Below are positions 23,590 through 33,380 of a DNA stretch of 64,000 bases, in pieces. A program made the position numbers and the translations under genes. This stretch comes from Phascolarctos cinereus (Eukaryota > Chordata > Mammalia > Diprotodontia > Phascolarctidae). Each line of letters opens with the position of its first letter. Position 1 is the stretch's first letter. The notes beneath the pieces were generated by a model. That model was given only the letters and a program-made list of their open reading frames with translations. It did not search any database and was not told the DNA's origin. The stretch covers positions 558,001 through 622,000 of the forward strand of contig NW_018344274.1 of NCBI RefSeq assembly GCF_002099425.1, written 5' to 3'.

Positions 23590-24245
23590 AGCTGAGGCAT
23601 AAGAGAAAGGTTTTGCAGAGCTCAGTTTCAATGTTTTGAAAAAATTCTGGAAGAGCTTATCCAGGCATGGTATGTGAACACTTAGAAAGGCAACCAGCAA
23701 TCACTAAAACCCAACATAGCTGCAGCAAAAAAGATCAGACCAGCTCAAACCCATTTCCCATTTTGACAAACTTATTGTCTGGTAGTTAATGAGGATGCTA
23801 TAGGTATAGTATACTTCAAATTTTAAAGATTTGGCAAAGATGTGCTATGGTATACTTATGCTATGCTTTGGTAAAAATATCTCACGCTATACTTGTAAAG
23901 AGATGTTGAACAGATCATAGTATAACTATTTGGATTCCAAACTTGCTGAGTAGTAGAGTCAAAAGAATATTCCTTGATGGCTCAATATCAACTTGGAAAG
24001 AAGTCTTCTATAGATTACCTCATGCTGAGTAACATTCTTTATGATTTAAAAGATGGATGGTGTTTATGTCAAATTTACAAGCAACATGAAAGTTGGCAGG
24101 CTAGCTTACGTGTTAGGTGACAGAATCCAGACCCAACATAATTCAACAGGCAAGAATACTGTGCCAAAATGAATAAGACAGAATTAACTGGGATAAATGT
24201 AAAGTTCTACACTTAATTTCAAAACCTAATTTCTAAAGTATAATA
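23590..24245 (+). mobile_element. L3/CR1 LINE fragment
   Basis: Translated in pieces: GSIS-TWKEV, matching the CR1 RNGSxSxWxxVxSGVPQG region, and DKCKVLHL, matching GKCKVLHLG. Nucleotide text includes caacttggaaagaagtcttc and gataaatgtaaagttctaca. Many substitutions indicate an old copy. Confidence 0.62.
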
Positions 24246-24384
24246 TTAGGTAGCTGAAGGTAGATAGTATTTCCTGTTGGGAGGGAAAAGGAGCTAGCAA
24301 TTTTAATGAACTGCAAGTTTAATAGGTTTCAACACTGACATAGCCAACAACAGTGAAAGCTATCATAGGCAGAAGTAATAGTTT

Positions 24385-24955
24385 CCTGAGATTATACTAC
24401 TAGGTACATATCCCAAGAAGGTCATTGAAAAAAATCAATGCTCCTCGCACACCTAAATATTCATAGGAGCACTTTTTTGTGATAGCAAAGAACTAGAGAG
24501 AAATTAGACATTAATTAAATGGGGAATGGGCAAACAAATGTTTGAGTGTGAGAGAATGTTACTGTGCTCTAAGAAAAGACAAAAATGATGAATACAATGA
24601 AAAAATGGACAGATTCATATTGACTTTGCAAAGTGGCATAAACTGAGCTAGTGAGCTAGGAAAATACCATACATGAAGATTACAATAATATAAACAGAAA
24701 AAAAGGAAACAAGACAATTGGAACTGAATGTTGCAGAATTATAAAGAGCAAACTTGGTTCCAAAGAAGAAATATGAGAAGACACTTTCCCCTTCTCCTTT
24801 ACAGAGCCTGTGATCCATTGGTTGTAGAACATCGCATACCATGTCAGGAGTTTTTTCCCAAAAAATTTCAATTGGTTTTGATTTTTTTTCATCCTCTTTA
24901 AAAAAAATGTTATAAAAGATGGCACTCTGGGATGGGGCAGGAGGAAGGATACATG
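24385..24955 (+). mobile_element. L1 3' UTR copy
   Basis: actaggtacatatcccaaga, gtgatagcaaagaactagag, aatggggaatgggcaaacaa, caattggaactgaatgttgc, gagcaaacttggttccaaag. Sense strand, no ORF. Confidence 0.78.
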
Positions 24956-24969
24956 GGGGAAGTGATAGA

Positions 24970-25455
24970 AGTCAGCTAGTCAGTAAGCATTTCTTAAGTA
25001 TTTATTATGTGCCAATCAATATGTTAAGCACTGGAGACAAAAAGAATGGAAAAACTCTGCTGTCAAAGAGTTTGTGTTATAATGGAGGAGACAACGTGCA
25101 AAAAAATATGCATATACAAGGCAGATATAGGGTAGATGGAAACGAGTTCTAGAGGCAAAACATTAGCGCTGAGAGTGGGTAATGGGAAAGGCCTCTTGCA
25201 GAAAGTGGGTTTTGAAGTGAGTCTTGAAGAAAATCAGAAAAGCCAGGAGGCAAGAAATTGATGAGAGAGCATTCCAATTGTGGAATCTGGAGATGGAGAG
25301 TTGTGTTCAAGGAATAGCAAGGAGGATAATGTAACTGAATCACAGAATATGTAGAAGGGAGGAAAGAATAAAAGACTGGAAAAGTGGGAGGGGGTCAGGT
25401 TGTAAATGACTTTAAAAAATCAAGCAAAAGGTATTATAGTTAATGTTGGGGATAG
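24970..25455 (-). mobile_element. L2 LINE 3' end
   Basis: Antisense L2: gtatttattatgtgccaatc, tgttaagcactggagacaaa, ttttgaagtgagtcttgaag, gagagcattccaattgtgg, ggggtcaggttgtaaatgac. Confidence 0.82.
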
Positions 25456-25800
25456 AAAGGAACCTCTGGAATTTATTGAATAAAAGCAAAAGATATCAAT
25501 AAAATCAGTTTTTGAAAGAGTTTACTGAAAGAGATGAGGTAATTATTCCCGCTTTTGCCTTTGTCAAAGCACATCTGGAATCCCATGCTACTGTTATGTA
25601 CTGGGTGTCGCATTCCAGAAAGAGAATAGACAAGTGAACATATTCGGAAGAGAGTGAGCAGGATAGTGAGAAAACTAGATCAAGCTTTAATAGGGTCATG
25701 GAAGGCATGAAGAATATGTATCTTTGTAGAAAAGAAGTCTTAGGGGTTGAGACAGAGGCAGGTTTTATGTTAACATGAGAGTATAATAGTTGTGGAAACT
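25456..25800 (+). mobile_element. L3/CR1 LINE fragment
   Basis: gtactgggtgtcgcattcca ... gagagtgagcaggatagtga ... aaaagaagtcttaggggttg follows the CR1/L3 C-terminal text. Confidence 0.65.
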
Positions 25801-26000
25801 AATGTCAGTAAAGGAGGGGAGGAAGATGTCACTGGAAGGGTTGTGATGGGAGAGAAGTCTTGGAGAGTCAACATGGAGAATGAATACACTTGGCCCTGCT
25901 ACCCAGGATCTGAAAAAAAGGATTCAGGAAATCATGTACAGAATTATGTAGATAGTCATATGGAGTATTTACATGCTATGAAAGCAAAACCTAAGTGTCC
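25801..26000. other. Unassigned DNA
   Basis: No signature recognised. A 72-codon frame runs across this stretch but matches nothing I know. Confidence 0.3.
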
Positions 26001-26011
26001 TTTGAGGTAAT

Positions 26012-26268
26012 GTTCTTGTTCAGCTGTCTTTCAGTCACCTCCAACTCTACATGACTCCATTTGGGGTTTTCTTAGCAAAGATACTTGAGTGGTTTACCAT
26101 TTCCTTCTCTAGCTTATTTTACAGATGAGGAAACTGAGGCAAACATTTTAAGTGACTTACCCAGGGTCACACAGCTAGTAAGTGTCTGAGGCCAAATTTG
26201 AACTCAGAAAGATGAGTCTTTCTGACTCCAGGCCTGGCACTCTATCCACTGCATCACCTAGTTGCCCA
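26012..26268 (-). mobile_element. MAR1-like SINE with target-site duplication
   Basis: Full-length antisense copy: tctttcagtcacctccaact, tgactccatttggggttttc, cccagggtcacacagctagt, ccactgcatcacctagttgc. The flanks tttgaggtaat (26,001-26,011) and tttggggtaat (26,269-26,279) are a clear duplication differing at one base. Confidence 0.95.
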
Positions 26269-26329
26269 TTTGGGGTAATACATAGGGTAAAATAGGGATT
26301 CAAAAAATAGTACTCAGAGTTCCACATGC

Positions 26330-26480
26330 TCTCTCTCAGTCTCTGTTTTACTCATCTGTAAAATGGAACACCTCCCTCACTGGGTTATTGAGATAACAAA
26401 TGAGATAAATGAGATAACATATTAAAGCACTTTGCAAAACTTAAAGTACCATATGAATGATATTTATTATTATATCTAAA
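26330..26480 (+). mobile_element. MIR SINE 3' half
   Basis: tctgttttactcatctgtaa, ctcactgggttattgagata, agcactttgcaaaacttaaa. Confidence 0.8.
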
Positions 26481-26819
26481 CTAAGCAAGGGAAGGAGAAG
26501 AAACTGTATTGTTCTACATATAGGCAGCACTTTCTTTTCATAACTCTGGCTTGTATAAAACCTGAAATGTGGCCTACAATTGGTATTATTTTTCACTGTT
26601 TTTCAATTTTTTTTCCATTCCAAGAGTTCTATTCTAGAGATTTGTACTACATTCAGGCCAATATTATATGACCCCTTTTCTTTCTCCTCAGAAAATACTA
26701 TGGGGTAAGGGAAAGATGCCAGTGATTATCCAGGATTGCCCCAATTTTCAGAAAGAGAGAAAAGATAGTCTGAAAATTCAAGAGAAAGAAACTTCATATC
26801 TATCCCCAGAAAAATTATG
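26481..26819. other. Unassigned intergenic DNA
   Basis: Nothing recognised. Confidence 0.3.
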
Positions 26820-26980
26820 GAACAGCATCATAGCATAGTGCCCTGGAGCAATATCCTATTGGTAGACTAGATTTGCCAGTAATTAGCTAAACACTAACAA
26901 GTGGACTTAGGAAAATCACAACACCTCTGGGCCTTAGCTTCCTCATCTGTAAAGGAGGTGATCAGACTTAGATGAAGGGT
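26820..26980 (+). mobile_element. MIR SINE; its 3' end may be displaced to about 27,255-27,310
   Basis: cagcatcatagcatagtgcc, ggccttagcttcctcatctg, then gatcagactta. A MIR-end-like piece (caaaggtcacctccagattt, aagtctgtgattatctgatt) appears about 280 bp further right. Confidence 0.65.
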
Positions 26981-27324
26981 ATTCAATTTGTTCAACAGTG
27001 AGTCATATGATCAGAAATCCATAGGTGAGCCTCTTGCATGAGTTTCGTTATATAATTAATTCCATTCAGCTTCATTTTAAATTACTTATTGATTCAAGTC
27101 TACTTTCATAACATGTAGAAGCAAAGGTAGTGGTAGGTTCTACTAACCTAACAAATTAGTTCATGTAATCTAGCTAATTAGTTCAAAGTTATTAATGCTA
27201 AAAATCCCAAGCAAAGTGTATTTGGATTCTGGCTTCATATTGGATCCACAGGCACTAGATAACACCAAAGGTCACCTCCAGATTTTAAAGTCTGTGATTA
27301 TCTGATTCTCAAATCTGATGGCTA

Positions 27325-27600
27325 GTGAACAATTTAGAAATCATTAGAGGCCATTATTGGTTCAGTAGGAATAAGTCATGCCAAACTAACCCTGTTTCCT
27401 GTTTTGATTGTATTATGATGGTGGTTGAATAATCAATAGTCTGTAGTCACATCTGGTAATGTTACATGGATGTAGATCATAGAACACCATCATTCAAATA
27501 AAAATTGCAGGTGAGTCAAAGGACATTTGTATAAAGGTATGGTGAATTTAAGCAGCCTACACCATGGCTCCCACGTGAAAGGTGACATAGAATAATTTGT
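27325..27600 (+). mobile_element. L3/CR1 LINE fragment, 5' piece of a broken copy
   Basis: gtgaacaatttagaaatcat ... ggttcagtaggaataagtca ... tgccaaactaaccctgtttc matches the CR1/L3 reverse-transcriptase text coding for KNRSCQTNL-type sequence. Pieces further 3' of the same gene appear at 29.1 and 30.1 kb. Confidence 0.6.
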
Positions 27601-28330
27601 ATGCACTCATTGTTAGGCTGGAACGGTTGATTCAGAAGGCATAGCAAGCCCTCCTATCACCACAAAGAGATATCAGTACCTGCCCAAAATGGGATACCCA
27701 AGTCACCACAACCAAAAAGAGCCAGAGATTTAGGTGATCAGGTGAATTTCAATAACCTGACAGCTCCCAAGCATTCCTTGTATTTTGTCTCTGTGATGAA
27801 TGAAATGCCTGAGAGACAGAGTTTTCTGGGTAATTAATGATGAATTTATTGATTAGGTTGGCTAATAATAAATTGATGGTCAGTGATTTCTCTCAATAAC
27901 CAAAGACAAAACCATGGAGATACTGAAAGCTTTAAATACCTTTGGGAAAGGTTCACCTGACAAGTGAAAATCAACCCTGACTGGTCAACAATTAATGAGG
28001 AGGTAGGCTAAAAGTCTTCAGCTCCTCCTGCTGAGAACATGGCTTGATCATGAGACTCAGCCATCCCCAGCAATCTGGGCAAAGAAATCCACCTCCAACC
28101 AAACCATTCCAGTCAGCTTTCTCGTCATGAGCTGGGCCACCCAAAACTACAGTGGAGGGGTATAAGGACATGGGCTTATTCTCTCAGAGCAAGAATTCAC
28201 CTAGATTGGATTCTGTTTACATTACAAACAGAAGTAAAGTCTCCTAGTTGGGGGGGGGGTCCTGCCCAAGGTCAAGGAGCATGGCTGACTGACCTATAGG
28301 GGTGGTGCCTGAATAAGGAAATAAAAAGAC
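27601..28330 (-). mobile_element. Possible LTR-like insertion, family unknown
   Basis: About 0.7 kb of distinctive non-SINE, non-LINE sequence sits between fragments of one L3 copy. It has an AATAAA on the minus strand near 27,843-27,850 and pyrimidine-rich blocks. It could be an antisense LTR fossil or simply unclassified sequence. Ends were not resolved and no viral gene is seen. Confidence 0.25.
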
Positions 28331-28849
28331 TAGATTCTAATTAATAATGGGTTATTAATATAATAGAAAATAACAATTTTTCTTATCTCCCTAACCTTAA
28401 CTATGAATTTCCTCAGCTTTGAATTTTCTTAGCAGCAACCAGCAACTCAAGCAGCAACTTAAACTCATTTCCCCTGCCCCAGAATGGGTTATCCTCCCTT
28501 TATCTTCCCTTCCTCAACATGGGAGTTATCCTAATTACTAGTACAGATTGACCATGCCTCAGGTGAGGCATAAAAGACATCACCAGGGGTAAGTCTGACC
28601 AGAGAAGAAGACAGCCTCAAGGCAATAGTTAGACATATTGAATGCCACACTAATATTCTAAAGATATTCAAAGAACCAGAGGAAGGCCTCCATCCCATTA
28701 GGTGGGTCTGCTCTGATACATGCATAGAAAGCACAGGATGAGAAGACATAGGGGGCTATTATTTGCATAGGATAGGGATAGAGAATAGATCTATGATTTC
28801 ATTAGTACAGGGCACTCTCTTGTGAGAAAACTCCCTTTACTAAATCAGG
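28331..28849. other. Unassigned DNA within the broken L3 region
   Basis: No clear family. It may belong to the same insertion as the preceding block. Confidence 0.3.
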
Positions 28850-28998
28850 TTGGTGCCTTCTCTGCAATTTATAGTCTTAGAGAATTGTCTTGAGAACTGA
28901 GAAGTTAAGCGACTTCTCCAGGGTCACATGGCTAGTCTCATCAAAGGCAGAACTTCAATCCATCTCTTACTGACCAACTCTCTCTATTCACTACATAA
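28850..28998 (-). mobile_element. Second-family CORE-SINE (Mon1-like)
   Basis: ggttggtgccttctctgcaa, ttatagtcttagagaattgt, tgagaagttaagcgacttct, ccagggtcacatggctag. Confidence 0.78.
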
Positions 28999-29025
28999 CA
29001 ATGCCTTTTAGGGATAGGTAGATGG

Positions 29026-29033
29026 AACACACA

Positions 29034-29088
<55 letters not shown>
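29026..29088. repeat. (CA)n microsatellite
   Basis: About 63 bp of ac repeats with one at interruption. The poly Cys-Val antisense frame is an artefact. Confidence 0.97.
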
Positions 29089-29089
<1 letters not shown>

Positions 29090-29094
29090 CCCTA

Positions 29095-29196
29095 AGCACA
29101 GAAATCCATCCAAGTATTTCAATAGATACTATATCAGTAGACGAAGAAAATGTCATAGATGAAGCAAATCTTAGCTTCCACAAAGCATTTGATGAG
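29095..29196 (+). mobile_element. L3/CR1 LINE fragment, middle piece
   Basis: gatgaagcaaatcttagctt, ccacaaagcatttgatgag corresponds to the CR1 DxxKAFD motif (KAFDE here). Confidence 0.55.
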
Positions 29197-29199
29197 AGC

Positions 29200-29376
29200 T
29201 GGCATGGTGTAGTGCTGAAGCTGGAAAGCCAGGGTATGAATCCTGCCTCAGACCCTTATTGGCTGTGTGACCTTGGACAAGTCACTTGGCCATTTGGGGC
29301 CTCAATTTCCTTAATCTATAAATGGAGTCATATTTAATACCACTAGGATTCATTCCAGCTCTTTAATCCTGTGGGG
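29200..29376 (+). mobile_element. MIR SINE
   Basis: ggcatggtgtagtgctgaag, ggctgtgtgaccttggacaa, cctcaatttccttaatctat, cattccagctctttaatcc. Confidence 0.85.
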
Positions 29377-29720
29377 TTTTTTCAACATATCTTTATACTT
29401 CATGGAACTATGATGTTTTCAACATGGGTCCTCCTCCTTTTGCTGACTCAGATCACAATTCCTCCATAACTTAGTAGATGGTCTCTGAAAAACTCAGAGC
29501 TGTCTAGCTAACTTGGTGATTAGCAAGGCTGACCCTCAGATAACAGACAGATAATCCATCCCCAAACCTGCCCTCGAAGCCTTTCCTGATTCTTGGGACC
29601 TGGCAGCCCCTCTGCTCTTGTGACATAGACTTTGAGAGTCAACCTTAGCTTCCACACTCTAAGAATACCAAGGTGTTAGTGGAGGATAAGTATTGGAACT
29701 GGACCCATGATTTATTGGTT
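29377..29720. other. Mostly unassigned DNA
   Basis: 29,380-29,420 may be a further scrap of L3. The rest is not recognised. Confidence 0.3.
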
Positions 29721-29721
29721 T

Positions 29722-29878
29722 AGAGAACTCATAGATTTAGAGCAGAAAGGGACCTTAGAAATCATTTATAGCCCAGACACTTGCAGTGACTTTGCCAACG
29801 GCTCAAACAGTTTGTAAGTACCTAAGGCAGGATTTGAACTAATATCTTCCTAACTCCAAGCCCAGGGCCCTATTGTTG
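29722..29878 (-). mobile_element. MIR SINE
   Basis: actcatagatttagagcaga, aagggaccttagaaatcatt, aggcaggatttgaactaata. Confidence 0.82.
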
Positions 29879-29879
29879 C

Positions 29880-30085
29880 CTGACTGAGATGCCTCAGTGA
29901 GGAAATTCCCTCCACCAACAGAAGTCACCGCCTTCTTTGCAAGCTCAAGCCGTGTAGAGTTGCCTTTTGGACTTAGAAGTTAAATGTATTGCCCAGGGGT
30001 CACACAGTCAATATGTGTCAGGGACTGGATTTGAATTTAGACCTTCCTGGCCCTCAGATTCTACTCGTTAGATCACGCTACAGTG
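29880..30085 (-). mobile_element. Second-family CORE-SINE (Mon1-like)
   Basis: gtgaggaaattccctccacc, accgccttctttgcaagctc, cttagaagttaaatgtattg, ccaggggtcacacagtcaat, actggatttgaatttagacc. Confidence 0.8.
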
Positions 30086-30089
30086 TTAA

Positions 30090-30480
30090 AGTGGGGAACA
30101 AGATAGCAAAATATCCCTGAACAAAAGTATTCTTAGTTGGGCTGGTGGGTAATTTTTTTAAAAAATCACATCCAAAGAGAATTGATTAATGATACATTGC
30201 CAACCTACAATGGACATTCTCAGATAGAACCACAAGATTCTGTCCTTGGCCCTGTCCTATTTGACATGACTATCAATAACTTGAATGAAGTCACAGAAGA
30301 TCTCTTGTCAAATCTGAAAAATGATATAAAGTTGTTAAGAGATGTGACTAATGCAATAGATGAACAAATTAAGATTTAGAATTCTTTCAACAGAACAGAG
30401 AAGTGGGGTGAGATCAAGAAGGGTAACTTTGACAAAGAAAGTATAGAATTCTGCTTTAGGTTACATTATTTTTTAATCAC
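30090..30480 (+). mobile_element. L3/CR1 LINE fragment, 3' piece of a broken copy
   Basis: The frame 30,137-30,379 reads QDSVLGPVLFDMTINNLNEV, the CR1/L3 motif PQGSVLGPVLFNIFINDL, then a worn ADD-proximal region. It is a LINE relic, not a host gene. Confidence 0.8.
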
Positions 30481-30869
30481 TTGCACAATTAATATGAATG
30501 CTAATTTCAATGAACTTTGGGGTGTAGCTAATAACAAAGTTAAAATAATCTGAGATTGAATTAATAAAAAAATGTCAAATCAAAGTAAGTAATAAAGTCA
30601 TTCTACTCTGCAGGTGACCCTCTCTGAGGTCAAACAAGAAGTTGTAGGACCTGCATAAGAAAACTAAAGAAGAGATATAATAGGTGCCTTTACATATTGC
30701 AGTATCTATCATCAAAAAGAAGAAATAGACTATGTTATCCCAAAATACAGAACCAGAAAGGTATAAGAAAGCAGATTTTAGGTTAGTTTTTTTAAAAATC
30801 ATTTTTAAGATTTAAAGCCATACATCAGTAAAATGGACCACCATATAAAGCAGTTCATTGTGCATTAGA
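30481..30869. other. Unassigned intergenic DNA
   Basis: 30,590-30,720 (tgcaggtgaccctctctgag and onwards) may be L3-derived. Otherwise nothing is recognised. Confidence 0.3.
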
Positions 30870-31000
30870 GTACAGACTCCCCCATTAGATTGTATGCTCC
30901 TTAAGGGCAGGAACTGTCTTATCCCCTGTTTTGTATCTCTAGCATTTAGCACAGTGCCTGGAACATAGTAGGTACTTAATAAATGTGTATTGATTGAATG
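30870..31000 (+). mobile_element. L2 LINE 3' terminus
   Basis: ttagattgtatgctccttaa, gggcaggaactgtcttatcc, agcacagtgcctggaacata, gtacttaataaatgtgtatt. Confidence 0.9.
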
Positions 31001-31204
31001 GTTGCATGAAGAGATGTTTTTGAACAGAAGATAGATAGCTATTTATCAGGGATATCAGAAATATTCTTAAAATGTAGTCATTTCATTTCCATTGTCATCT
31101 GAAATTGGACTATCTAGTCTCTGAGGGTGCCTGTTAATTCTTTTATGGAGGTTAATGAAGGCAGCAATAACATGGGGAACCTTCAATCAGAAACTCATGA
31201 GTTC

Positions 31205-31310
31205 TTTTTTAAAAATTAATAAGTATTTGTTAACCATCCATTTGCCAGATGTGAGGCATAAAAATTACAAAGAATAAGAAAATTCCTATTCTCAAGGAAT
31301 TTCATTCCCT
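31205..31310 (-). mobile_element. L2 LINE 3' fragment
   Basis: taataagtatttgttaacca, gcataaaaattacaaagaat, cctattctcaaggaatttca. Confidence 0.6.
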
Positions 31311-32767
31311 CCAACCTTTGGGACTTTTTATTTATTTTAATAATATTTCCCCTATTACATGTCAAGACAATTTTTACAAGATTTTGAGCTCCAAATTTTT
31401 CTCTCTCCCTTCCCCTCTTCTTAAACTGGTAGGCAATTTGATATAGGTTATACATGTGTTATCATGTAAAACACATTTCCATATTTCTCACAGTTGTGGG
31501 AAAAAAAAGATCAAAAGGGAAACACACATGAAAAAGAATAAAAGTAAGTAAAAAAAGTATGCTTCTCCCTACATTCAGAGTACATTCTTTATCTGGGTAT
31601 GGATAGCATTTTCCTTCATCAGCCCTTCATACTTGCCTGAGATCACTGTGTGGCAACACAGCAAAGAGCTGAGTCCTTCATAGTTGATCATCATATGATG
31701 CTGCTGATACTGTGTACAGTGTTTTCCTAGTTCTGTTCATTTCACTTTGAATCAGTTCATACAAGTCTTTCCAAGTTTTTTGAAGTCTGCCTGCTCATCA
31801 TTTCTTATAGCACAATAGTATTCCATTACATTCATGTACCACAACTTGCTCAGCTATTCCCAATTGATGGGCATCCCCTCAATTTCCAATATTTTGCCAC
31901 CACAAAAAAGTGTTGCTATGCGTATTTTTGCACATGTAGGTCCTTTTCCCTTTTTTATGATCTCTTTGGGATACAGGCCTAGTGGTGGTATTGCTGGATT
32001 GAAAGGTATGCACAATTTTATAGCCCTTTGGGCATAGTTCCAAATTGCTATCCAGAATGGTTGGATCAGTTCACAATTCCACCCACAGTGCATTAGTGTC
32101 TCAATTTTCTCCAACATTTATCATTTTCGTTTTTGTCATATTAGCCAATCTGATGGGTGTGAGGTGGTACCTCAGAGTTGTTTTAATTTGTATTTCTCTA
32201 ATCAATAGTGATTTAGAGCACTTCTTCATATACCAATACATAGCTTTGATTTCTTCATCTGAAAACTGCCTGTTTATATCCTTTGGCCATCTACCAATTG
32301 GGTAACAGCTTGTATTCTTATAGATTTGACTCAGTTCTCTATATATTTGAGAAATGATGCCTTTATCAGAGACACTTGGTGTGAAGATTGTTTCCCAAAT
32401 TTCTGCTTTCCTTCTAATCTTAGTTGCATTGGTTTTATTTGTGCAAAAGCTTTTTAATTCAATATAATCAAAATTACCTGTTTTACATTCTGTAATGCTC
32501 TCTATCTCTTGTTTGGTCATGAACCTGTAACTTGGATGCTATACTTGGTACATATATGCTTAGTATTGATATTACTTCATTGTCTATGGTACCCATGTAG
32601 TCTACTTCCTTATCTCTCTTAATTAGGTCTATTTTTGCTTTTGTTTTGTCTGAGGTCAGGATTCCCAATCCTGCCTTTTCTTTTTTTACTTCAGCTGAAG
32701 TATAATTGATTCTGCTCTAGCCCCTTTTCTTAATTCTATGTGTGTCTCTCTATATCAAGTATGTTTC

Positions 32768-33380
32768 TTTTTTTATAGAAGGCACTTAATTTTTTATTAT
32801 TTCAAAATTAAACATAGAAACTTATATACAAAATAAGAAAAGAAAAAAAAGCATTTCCATGTGCACAGCAGAATGTAAGAGGATTCAAAATATACAACAA
32901 TAAATTTCTATTTCAAGAAAGTCTATATAATAAATATTATGCATTGTCCATCTTTTCTTTGCTTCCCTGTAATTTTTCTTTTGTTCTCTGCTGTGCACTT
33001 TTTACTTTGTTCTTTTTTCCCTTTTCCTTCTCCCTCTCCCCCAAGAAGACTACAATTAAGCGCGGATGTATTTAAACATACATATATACACATACACACA
33101 TACATATATGTACATACACAAAGATATATATATATACACTTACATATATAAATCTATAATTGTACGCACATATATGGGCATATACATCCATATGCAGCTA
33201 TGTAAGAACATACTATACTTATTTGTTCTCTGTTTCCCTAAGGGTGGATAACCTCTTCCTTCTTAAGTCAAAGTCTTTCCGTATTTTTCTAAATCCACCA
33301 CCTCATCATTTCCTACACCACAGCAATATTCCAATCCTGTACTGTCTAGTTATTTTGAATAGTCTAAAACAATATTCAAG
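32768..33380. mobile_element. AT-rich insertion nested in the L1, family unknown
   Basis: Interrupts the antisense L1. The host text atcaagtatgtttctttttt (about 32,755) and attcaagtatgttttttt (about 33,374) recur at the two ends like a target-site duplication. It contains an A-rich patch (aagaaaagaaaaaaaagca), a C/T-rich stretch and an AC/AT simple repeat. The text ccaccacctcatcatttcct near its right end recalls an L1 3' end, so it may be a second LINE fragment. Confidence 0.5.
33078..33200. repeat. AT/ACAT low-complexity repeat
   Basis: acatatatacacatacacac and tatatatatacact stretches. The Ile/Tyr/His-rich frame across it is compositional. Confidence 0.85.

Noticed and set aside
29026-29088. 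Regular spaced repeats as a possible CRISPR array
   Set aside because: It is a CA microsatellite in a mammalian genome; no repeat-spacer structure exists anywhere in the window.
32101-32520. 139-residue minus frame
   Set aside because: It is an L1 ORF2 C-terminus relic (IREIQIKTTLRYHLTP), part of the annotated L1, not a host gene.
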